33,881 bases of DNA, from assembly GCA_015490715.1 (NCBI GenBank), contig WFXH01000069.1, positions 1-33,881 on the forward strand. The letters run 5' to 3'. Positions 28,323 to 33,881 of this stretch are shown here, piece after piece. How positions within the stretch are numbered: position 1 is the stretch's first letter; each line of letters starts with the position of its first letter. This DNA comes from Saprospiraceae bacterium. Its GTDB lineage: Bacteria; Bacteroidota; Bacteroidia; Chitinophagales; Saprospiraceae. The notes below the pieces were generated by a model. That model did no database searches. It was not told where the DNA came from and worked only from the letters and a program-made list of their open reading frames with translations. The position numbers and the translations under genes were made by a program.

Positions 28323-28360
28323 AAAAGGATAGGGGCTCCGCCTTTACGGAGCTCCTATCC
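28323..28360 (-). terminator. Hairpin terminator (or attenuator) after tuf
   Basis: On the minus strand, beginning 14 bases past the tuf stop, GGATAGGAGCTCCG and CGGAGCCCCTATCC form a 14-pair stem with a single A-C mismatch and a TAAAGG loop, followed directly by TTTT. No promoter is visible in the short space between it and tRNA-Trp, so some read-through into tRNA-Trp/secE is likely. Confidence 0.75.
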
Positions 28361-28374
28361 CGTGGTTTTTCGTC

Positions 28375-29571
28375 TTAGTCGAGAATTTCGGTTACTTGTC
28401 CAGCACCTACGGTACGGCCCCCTTCGCGGATAGCAAAACGAAGACCTTTTTCCATAGCGATGCGGCTGATCAATTCGACTTCGATTTCGACGTTGTCGCC
28501 CGGCATGACCATTTCAACTCCTTCGGGGAGCTTGACATCGCCAGTGACGTCGGTTGTACGGAAGTAGAATTGCGGACGATAACCCGAGAAGAACGGCGTA
28601 TGGCGTCCACCTTCCTCTTTGGTCAAGATATACACTTGTGCTTTAAAGCGCTTGTGCGGGGTAATCGATCCCGGAGCGCAGATGACCTGTCCGCGTCGGA
28701 TTTGCTTTTTCTCTATACCGCGCAGGAGAAGACCGGCGTTATCCCCTGCCTCACCGCGCTCGAGAATTTTGCGGAACATTTCCACACCTGTGACAACCGA
28801 GGTGAGCGGTTTTTCTCCTTCTTTTTGGAAACCGACGATTTCTACGGGATCGTTGACTTTGATCACCCCGCGCTCGATACGGCCAGTAGCTACCGTACCG
28901 CGACCCGTGATGGAGAAGACGTCTTCGATGGGCATCAAGAAGGGCTGGTCGATGAGGCGTACGGGTTCAGGTATTTCTTCATCGACGGCATTCATCAGTT
29001 CCATGATGGCTTTTTCGGCTTCGGGATCTCCTTCGAGAGCTTTGAGGGCCGAACCACGGATGATGCGTGCATTTTCGCCGTCGAATCCGTACTGATCCAA
29101 CAATTCGCGTACCTCCATTTCGACCAGTTCGAGCATCTCTTCGTCGTCGACGAGATCTACTTTATTGAGGAAGACGACGATTTTGGGCACGCCTACCTGA
29201 CGCGCCAAGAGAATGTGTTCGCGAGTTTGAGGCATAGGTCCATCGGTAGCTGCGACGACGAGGATGGCCCCATCCATCTGAGCGGCACCGGTGACCATAT
29301 TCTTCACGTAGTCGGCATGTCCCGGACAGTCTACGTGAGCATAGTGGCGCTTTTCGGTTTCGTATTCTACGTGTGCGGTGTTGATGGTGATACCGCGCTC
29401 CTTTTCTTCTGGTGCCGCATCGATAGAGTCGTAATCTTTCTTTTCCGCAAGGCCCTGTTTGGAAAGCACGTAAGTAATCGCAGCGGTAAGCGTGGTTTTA
29501 CCGTGGTCGACGTGACCGATGGTTCCGATGTTCACATGTGGTTTGGTTCTTTGAAACACTTCTTTAGCCAT
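28375..29571 (-). CDS. tuf: Elongation factor Tu
   Basis: 398 residues. EF-Tu delivers aminoacyl-tRNA to the ribosome as a GTP complex. G motifs: GHVDHGKT (P-loop, 19-26), DCPGH (about 81-85), NKVD (about 136-139) and SALKAL. The switch-I region RGITIN and domain 2/3 motifs ([39 protein letters not shown]) are intact. It follows four tRNA genes and precedes the terminator hairpin and tRNA-Trp, the order also known from E. coli tufB. Confidence 0.99.
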   Translation of the reverse strand: MAKEVFQRTKPHVNIGTIGHVDHGKTTLTAAITYVLSKQGLAEKKDYDSIDAAPEEKERGITINTAHVEYETEKRHYAHVDCPGHADYVKNMVTGAAQMDGAILVVAATDGPMPQTREHILLARQVGVPKIVVFLNKVDLVDDEEMLELVEMEVRELLDQYGFDGENARIIRGSALKALEGDPEAEKAIMELMNAVDEEIPEPVRLIDQPFLMPIEDVFSITGRGTVATGRIERGVIKVNDPVEIVGFQKEGEKPLTSVVTGVEMFRKILERGEAGDNAGLLLRGIEKKQIRRGQVICAPGSITPHKRFKAQVYILTKEEGGRHTPFFSGYRPQFYFRTTDVTGDVKLPEGVEMVMPGDNVEIEVELISRIAMEKGLRFAIREGGRTVGAGQVTEILD

Positions 29572-29622
29572 CGTACTTGAATTTTACTGTGTTACTAAAA
29601 TTTTTGTGGTTTTACTCTGCAG

Positions 29623-29694
<72 letters not shown>

Positions 29695-29703
29695 TTGCCT
29701 AAG

Positions 29704-29776
29704 AGCGGGAGACGAGACTCGAACTCGCGACCCTCAGCTTGGAAGGCTGATGCTCTACCAACTGAGCTACTCCCGC
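29704..29776 (-). tRNA. tRNA-Gly (anticodon TCC)
   Basis: Acceptor GCGGGAG/CTCCCGC, D arm GCTC/GAGC, anticodon stem TCAGC/GCTGA around CTTCCAA (anticodon TCC), and a T arm with AGTTCGAGTCT. Discriminator T; CCA not encoded. Confidence 0.97.
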
Positions 29777-29780
29777 ATTG

Positions 29781-29863
29781 TGGGGGCGGTAGGATTCGAA
29801 CCTACTCAGCACGAAGCACCAGATTTACAGTCTGGCCCGGCTCTCCAACTCCGGCGCGCCCCC
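29781..29863 (-). tRNA. tRNA-Tyr (anticodon GTA)
   Basis: 83 bases, class II with a long variable arm. Acceptor GGGGGCG/CGCCCCC, anticodon stem CCAGA/TCTGG around CTGTAAA (anticodon GTA), and a T arm with GGTTCGAATCC. Discriminator A; CCA not encoded. Confidence 0.97.
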
Positions 29864-29873
29864 GACTCCTCCG

Positions 29874-29946
29874 AGCCGATGGAGGGACTCGAACCCCCGA
29901 CCCGCTGATTACAAGTCAGCTGCTCTACCAGCTGAGCTACATCGGC
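29874..29946 (-). tRNA. tRNA-Thr (anticodon TGT)
   Basis: Acceptor GCCGATG/CATCGGC, D arm GCTC/GAGC, anticodon stem GCTGA/TCAGC around CTTGTAA (anticodon TGT), and a T arm with GGTTCGAGTCC. Discriminator T. It is the first tRNA of the cluster. Confidence 0.97.
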
Positions 29947-29973
29947 AAGCCCTCGCCATTTTTTCAATGCCAA

Positions 29974-29990
29974 AGCCCACTTTCTGGGCT
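29974..29990 (-). promoter_or_regulatory. Hairpin in the leader of the tRNA-tuf operon
   Basis: AGCCCA and TGGGCT (6 bp, 5-base loop) lie between the putative promoter and the first tRNA. It may be a processing signal in the tRNA leader or a weak terminator for gdhA read-through; only TTT follows it. Confidence 0.3.
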
Positions 29991-30009
29991 CCCGCTCAAA
30001 AAGTGAACG

Positions 30010-30017
30010 CAAAGATA
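30010..30017 (-). promoter_or_regulatory. Putative -7 element (TATCTTTG) of the tRNA-tuf operon
   Basis: TATCTTTG matches TAnnTTTG and stands about 64 bases before the first tRNA, inside an AT-rich stretch after gdhA. The nearest upstream TTG is 27 bases away, longer than the usual 17-23. Confidence 0.45.
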
Positions 30018-30058
30018 CTACAAATTTTTTATTTCATACCCCACCAAGTGCGTTTTTC

Positions 30059-31429
30059 TCATATCACCCCCTGCGCCAACATCGCATCCGCCACCTTTAT
30101 AAACCCTCCTATATTGGCTCCCTTGACGTAATCCACTCGCCCATCCTTATCAACACCAAATTCCACACATCGTTCATGAATGCGCTTCATAATTTTGCGC
30201 AAATATCCATCGACCTCCTCACGCGTCCAGCTCATCCGCATGCTGTTTTGCGTCATCTCCAACCCCGATATCGCCACGCCACCCGCATTTGACGCTTTGC
30301 CCGGTACGTAGATCACCCCCGACTCCTGAAACACCTTCGAAGCCTCCAACGTCACCGGCATATTGGCCCCTTCCACTACCATGCGCACGCCGTTACGCAC
30401 CATCAGCCCCGCCGTATGCGTATTGATCTCGTGTTGCGTGGCGCATGGAAAGGCATAGTCCGCTTGGATACCCCATGGCTGCTCGCCTTCTAAATAGATA
30501 TACCCGTATCGCTCGGTAAATTCCTCCAGCGTACACTTTCGCTCAAACTTGTGCTGTTTCAACCACTGCAACTCCTCCATGCGCATGCCTTTCGGCATGT
30601 ACGCCGTGCCCTTGCTATCGGACACAGTGAGGACTACCGCACCTTCCTCAATGAGTTTTTCAGCCGTGTGTAAGGCTACATTGCCCGCTCCCGATACGAG
30701 ACATTGCTTTCCTTCCAACTCCATGCCGTGATAGGCCAATACCTCTTTGGCAAAGTACACACAACCATAGCCCGTCGCTTCGGGACGGATCATGCTCCCC
30801 CCAAATTCCATACCCTTGCCGGTCAATACTCCCACGTGCAAGTGTGTCAACTTTTTGTACTGTCCATACAGATATCCGATCTCCCTCTGGCTGACACCGA
30901 TATCTCCCGCCGGCACGTCAAAATCCGGCCCCACATAATGAAAAAGTTCGTTCATATACGCCTGACAAAAGAGCATGATGTCGATGTCGTTGAGCTCTTT
31001 GGGATCGATGTCTGCACCGCCTTTGGCGCCTCCCATGGGCAGCGTGGTCAGGCTGTTTTTAAACACCTGTTCAAAGGCGAGAAACTTGACCACATCTTCC
31101 GATAGGCTCGGATGAAACCGCAGACCTCCCTTATAAGGGCCAATGGCGTTGTTGAACTGAACGCGATAACCCCGATTGACACGCACACGCCCCTCGCTAT
31201 CCAACCACGAAATGCGAAAGCGTATGATCCTATCGGGCTCGACCATGCGCTCCAACAGACCCTTGCCGAGGTACTTGGGATGCGCATTGACAAAGGGGAT
31301 AATCGTCTCGAGAAACTCCTCCACCGCCTGAACAAACATCGGCTGATGCGCGTAACGCTGCTTCAACTCTCCGATAAAAGCCTCCGTGTCGTAGGGAGCT
31401 TTGCGCGATTTCAACACCGGATCCACCAT
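30059..31429 (-). CDS. gdhA: NADP-type glutamate dehydrogenase
   Basis: 456 residues from the ATG at 31429. It makes glutamate from 2-oxoglutarate, ammonia and NADPH. Motifs: AIGPYKGGLRFHPS (95-108), PMGGAKGG (131-138, catalytic-region Lys136), PAGDIGVS (173-180), Rossmann GAGNVA (247-252) with SDS after the second strand as in NADP enzymes, and a C-terminus (GFIKVADAMLAQGVI) almost identical to E. coli GdhA. An upstream in-frame TTG at 31462 would add 11 residues but overlaps the best promoter element, so the ATG is preferred. It is followed by the tRNA-tuf operon on the same strand without a clear terminator. Confidence 0.98.
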   Translation of the reverse strand: MVDPVLKSRKAPYDTEAFIGELKQRYAHQPMFVQAVEEFLETIIPFVNAHPKYLGKGLLERMVEPDRIIRFRISWLDSEGRVRVNRGYRVQFNNAIGPYKGGLRFHPSLSEDVVKFLAFEQVFKNSLTTLPMGGAKGGADIDPKELNDIDIMLFCQAYMNELFHYVGPDFDVPAGDIGVSQREIGYLYGQYKKLTHLHVGVLTGKGMEFGGSMIRPEATGYGCVYFAKEVLAYHGMELEGKQCLVSGAGNVALHTAEKLIEEGAVVLTVSDSKGTAYMPKGMRMEELQWLKQHKFERKCTLEEFTERYGYIYLEGEQPWGIQADYAFPCATQHEINTHTAGLMVRNGVRMVVEGANMPVTLEASKVFQESGVIYVPGKASNAGGVAISGLEMTQNSMRMSWTREEVDGYLRKIMKRIHERCVEFGVDKDGRVDYVKGANIGGFIKVADAMLAQGVI

Positions 31430-31459
31430 AGTTTCAATCCATTGGGTCAAGTGCACGCG

Positions 31460-31492
31460 CAAAGGTATGCCCTTGTTCGTAATTTTTTCAAA
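31460..31492 (-). promoter_or_regulatory. Putative gdhA promoter (TTTG-N21-TACCTTTG)
   Basis: On the minus strand TTTG (31489-31492) is followed after 21 bases by TACCTTTG (31460-31467), fitting the Bacteroidota TTG-N17-23-TAnnTTTG pattern. It would give a leader of about 24 bases to the ATG at 31429. It is the only promoter in the window where both elements are seen at normal spacing. Confidence 0.55.
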
Positions 31493-31647
31493 CTTTTTGC
31501 CATTTTTTCTACACCTACTTCCTGTGCCCTAACATTTCACAGTCAATACCCCCATAAGTGGGTTGGATGCACAAGTACGACAGGATATTACCCTATATAA
31601 AACGGTGCGCTCTTAAGTAGCTATTAGATTCATCGAATGCATCTATG

Positions 31648-31704
31648 GATTTATCTACGGTATAAAACCGTTCACCGCATGTACTATTTCATGCAGGATA
31701 AATC
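31648..31704. repeat. Nested inverted repeats, possible three-way-junction RNA/DNA structure
   Basis: Outer stem GATTTATC (31648-31655) pairs with GATAAATC (31697-31704). Inside are two perfect 5-bp hairpins: ACGGT/ACCGT (31657-31661/31667-31671, loop of 5) and GCATG/CATGC (31677-31681/31690-31694, loop of 8). Unpaired joints are 1, 5 and 2 bases. The structure is symmetric enough to form on either strand. It lies 50 bases past the DUF3127 stop. It could be a 3'-UTR element, a small RNA, or part of a longer gdhA leader. Confidence 0.4.
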
Positions 31705-31753
31705 TACTACGATTTCATACCGCTCTACGACCAAGCGAATACTATTCCTACCA

Positions 31754-32128
31754 CTAAAAGGGTAAGTCGTCGTCTGTATCTGCCGTTTCGTCATCGGGGG
31801 CAGTCTGCTCACTCAATGGAGGCAAATCATCCACCGTATTTCCTGCAAAAGTTTCGACGCGCTCAATGCGCCAGGCATTGAGATTGTTAAAGTACCGACC
31901 GTTCCACTCCTTGCCGTAAATGTCGAAATAGACCTGCACCATTTCACCCTCTTCAAAAGAGTCGATGAGGGAACAGCGATCCTGACTCAAGCGAAAGGCA
32001 ATGTAATTGGTAAACGTCCCCCGATCGATACGTAGGACAAACTCGCGCAGACGAAAGTTTTCGGTCTTTTGCTCCGCTGGGAATACTTTGTGCAATATGC
32101 CTTTGACTCGAAAGCCTCTTCCTTCCAT
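31754..32128 (-). CDS. DUF3127 protein with SSB-like acidic C-terminal tail
   Basis: 124 residues from the ATG at 32128; longer in-frame extensions run into the coding sequence of the upstream gene and are rejected. The body (about 1-92) matches the DUF3127 family of Bacteroidota: GILHKVFPAEQ, LREFVLRID, ITNYIAFRLSQD-like strand, FEEGEMVQVYFDIYGKEWNGRYFNN, NLNAWRIER. The pattern of strands resembles an OB-fold. The C-terminal ~30 residues are disordered, acidic and end DDDLPF, close to the DDDIPF tip by which bacterial SSB binds repair and replication partners. A role with nucleic acid is therefore likely but inferred. It starts 7 bases after the stop of the upstream surface protein. Confidence 0.88.
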   Translation of the reverse strand: MEGRGFRVKGILHKVFPAEQKTENFRLREFVLRIDRGTFTNYIAFRLSQDRCSLIDSFEEGEMVQVYFDIYGKEWNGRYFNNLNAWRIERVETFAGNTVDDLPPLSEQTAPDDETADTDDDLPF

Positions 32129-32135
32129 GTGCTTG

Positions 32136-33881
32136 CTATGGTTTGGGCTCGATGAGCACCATCTTCCTGGTCTGAGTAAAGCCCTTCGTACGGAGTTCGT
32201 AATAGTACACGCCGGGGCCATTGAGCTCGTCGTAGCGGATGACAAAATCATGGCGTCCGCGCTCAACCCGGGTTTGCTTGACAAGAATTTGTTGACCTTC
32301 GGTGGTATAAACGTGTAAGCTGACTGCCATGTCCGTCGGAACGATGTACCCAATGTTGGTCGTATGCTTGAATGGGTTGGGCTCGTTTTGGAGTAAAATG
32401 ACGGACTCTACAGCACGCTGGAGCTCGATGCGATAAGTTTGAAGTGTTGCATCGTACATCTCGGGCTTCAATCGACCACTCTGCAGATGGACCGAGGACA
32501 TCCATTGCTCGATGTCGTCGGAGCGCACGACGAGCTCAAACCACACCTGTCGCCCTGAAAGTGCGATGGGATTCGCCGGGGTGGTCCAACTCATGCGCAG
32601 CTCTCCATCTGAGGGCAGGAAGAATTGGTCTTCGTCGATGGGGAGCGTCGCAGATTCGACACGTACGATTTCACCCCACTGCGGACGATACTTCAATGCC
32701 AATTGGTATCCCGAGAGCTGCATGTCCGCATCGGTGTAAAATCGGACGCGATAAGTCTCTTTCCCATCGATCTTGTATTGCATCTGCAAGGTGATGGTGG
32801 GCAGGGCACGCGCATGCCCATCATCGTCTAATCGCGCATCACCAGAGACATCACCTACTTTGATGGCGAGGAAATCCGCATCCATGACGGAATGATCGAG
32901 TTGTGCCATTTCGTACATCTCTGGGAATGGCCACGGCTTTCGGGGATTTCTGAACCGATGATCGCGCTGTACAAAGCGCCACGAGCTATTGCCGATCCAC
33001 CCAAAGCCGCGCTTTCTACCCAGAATGATACTGCGCAGAGCGGCAATATCGGCTACACTGATGTCTTGATTGTTGTTGACATCGGCAGCAATGAGCTGAT
33101 ATGGGGTTTGCAACATCTTACGGCCAAGAATGTGGTTTTGGATAGCCACCAGATCACGTGTACTGACACCGAGGAGCGGCTTCCAATTGCTGGTGGGACG
33201 TATGACGTAGTTGTCGCCTTTGACCATATTGCGGAAGCTATATCGACCGCTGCTATCGGAAAGTTGCATGCTGGCGTATTGGTCGTTGTGGTCCATATGC
33301 ACCTGCACGCCCGGGAGTCCTTTCCTGTCGTTGAGGTTGAACACCGTTCCAGCGATGGACACATTGACTCCCGAACAGGCATCCTGATTGTCTTGTATTT
33401 CGACGATGACTTCGCAATAGTCTTGATTGCCGTCCTTGTCGGTCACCCACATTTGCACGCTGTTGGTACCTAAGTCATCGCATGTAAAGACGCGCGATTG
33501 TTCTGCAGTGTCGCTGCTAAAGGAGAAGATCAAATCTTCTGCAGCTGTGCAATTGTCAAAGCTACCGGCATCAAGATCCTTCGCCCATACCTCAATCGCT
33601 CCACTCGCAGGCATCACTACCGTCACAATGCCGTCCTCACAGTACGGCGTCGGAGCCTTGCAATCTCGAACCTCAAATACCAACGTACATACACCCACAT
33701 TGCCGCAGCCGTCTTCCACAAACCACTGGATCATGTGCTCGCCCACAGGATACGTGCCGCTCGCACTCGTCGGATCCTGCTCATTGTCCGCCCACGGATT
33801 GTCAAAGTCCGCTGCCGACTCGCCAGGTACCGCCTTGCCCACATACACATCGTACGTGCCGTACTTGCCACTGCCATCGTC
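32136..33881 (-). CDS. T9SS type A surface protein with dockerin-like repeats, C-terminal part (runs off right edge)
   Basis: 581 codons are open from the right edge to the stop at 32136; the N-terminus is outside. Order within the fragment: HYR/Ig-like repeats with paired Cys (1-~170, e.g. QWFVEDGCGNVGVCTLVFEV); a carboxypeptidase-regulatory-like beta domain (about 174-226, VNVSIAGTVFNLNDRKGLPG); and a dockerin-like pair (about 239-289, STRDLVAIQNHILGRK and DVNNNQDISVADIAALRSIILGR) with Asn/Asp calcium-type loops. A cohesin-like beta region follows (about 350-480). The last ~85 residues are a T9SS type A sorting domain (LLQNEPNPFKHTTNIGY, GVYYYELRTKG, RKMVLIEPKP). Predicted to be secreted and surface-attached. 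Role unknown; adhesion or matrix assembly is plausible. Confidence 0.9.
   Translation of the reverse strand, partial: DDGSGKYGTYDVYVGKAVPGESAADFDNPWADNEQDPTSASGTYPVGEHMIQWFVEDGCGNVGVCTLVFEVRDCKAPTPYCEDGIVTVVMPASGAIEVWAKDLDAGSFDNCTAAEDLIFSFSSDTAEQSRVFTCDDLGTNSVQMWVTDKDGNQDYCEVIVEIQDNQDACSGVNVSIAGTVFNLNDRKGLPGVQVHMDHNDQYASMQLSDSSGRYSFRNMVKGDNYVIRPTSNWKPLLGVSTRDLVAIQNHILGRKMLQTPYQLIAADVNNNQDISVADIAALRSIILGRKRGFGWIGNSSWRFVQRDHRFRNPRKPWPFPEMYEMAQLDHSVMDADFLAIKVGDVSGDARLDDDGHARALPTITLQMQYKIDGKETYRVRFYTDADMQLSGYQLALKYRPQWGEIVRVESATLPIDEDQFFLPSDGELRMSWTTPANPIALSGRQVWFELVVRSDDIEQWMSSVHLQSGRLKPEMYDATLQTYRIELQRAVESVILLQNEPNPFKHTTNIGYIVPTDMAVSLHVYTTEGQQILVKQTRVERGRHDFVIRYDELNGPGVYYYELRTKGFTQTRKMVLIEPKP

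Larger units (their letters stand above)
31430..31753. other. 324-base non-coding region between the DUF3127 gene and gdhA
   Basis: No credible coding frame. It is AT-rich and holds the gdhA promoter at its left end and a possible three-way-junction structure at 31648-31704. A single ACATTTCAC (31532-31540) matches nine bases of one arm of the palindrome before the peroxidase gene. Nothing else was recognised. Confidence 0.6.

Noticed and set aside
28396-29580. 394-codon open frame on the plus strand
   Set aside because: It is the mirror of tuf on the opposite strand. The protein is an unrecognisable mix of His/Phe/Asp and tuf itself is certain.
31430-31462. Upstream TTG start for gdhA giving 11 extra residues
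   Set aside because: The TTG overlaps the TACCTTTG promoter element, and the extension is not expected from the family; the ATG at 31429 is preferred.
32129-32353. N-terminal extension of the DUF3127 gene to 199 residues
   Set aside because: The extension overlaps the coding sequence of the surface protein in another frame, and the DUF3127 match begins at the ATG at 32128.

Overview
The window is a chromosomal segment of a Bacteroidota bacterium, most likely of the Saprospiria (Saprospiraceae-like). The evidence is several secreted proteins with type IX secretion (T9SS) C-terminal sorting domains, cysteine-rich surface proteins of the style common in Saprospiraceae, a DUF3127 protein, RpoB/RpoC of Bacteroidota length, mostly weak Shine-Dalgarno sites, and TAnnTTTG-type -7 promoter elements. 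No insertion sequence, prophage, CRISPR array or integrase gene was seen.

Layout, left to right. 1-3707 (minus): the N-terminal part of a very large secreted surface protein (runs off the left edge), preceded in the same direction by a di-haem cytochrome c peroxidase/MauG-family protein carrying its own T9SS sorting domain. 3708-3940: a divergent control region with two palindromes. 3941-4858 (plus): a TPR-type envelope protein. 4886-11558 (minus): a compact run of a TMTC-like membrane glycosyltransferase, dprA, an RpoD-family sigma factor, a membrane-anchored hypothetical protein, a Nudix-like protein without a Nudix box, purC and an Smr-domain protein. 11624-16673 (plus): a small secreted protein, a 925-residue T9SS type B protein, then ribE and ribD packed with zero or negative spacing.

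16755-29946 (minus): the classical translation/transcription superoperon. In transcription order it reads tRNA-Thr(TGT), tRNA-Tyr(GTA), tRNA-Gly(TCC), tRNA-Thr(GGT), tuf, tRNA-Trp(CCA), secE, nusG, rplK, rplA, rplJ, rplL, rpoB, rpoC. A good hairpin terminator or attenuator lies after tuf, and three consecutive hairpins lie between rplL and rpoB. 30059-31429 (minus): gdhA, preceded by a 324-base non-coding stretch containing a possible three-way-junction structure. 31754-33881 (minus): a DUF3127 protein with an SSB-like acidic tail, and the C-terminal part of another T9SS type A surface protein that runs off the right edge.

Most of the window is conserved housekeeping. I do not see a clearly new multi-gene system. 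The parts most worth a second look are the secreted di-haem peroxidase and its palindromic control region, the sigma factor with a charge change in its -35 recognition helix, the SSB-tailed DUF3127 protein, the structured non-coding segments before gdhA and rpoB, and the TMTC-like glycosyltransferase beside secreted proteins.
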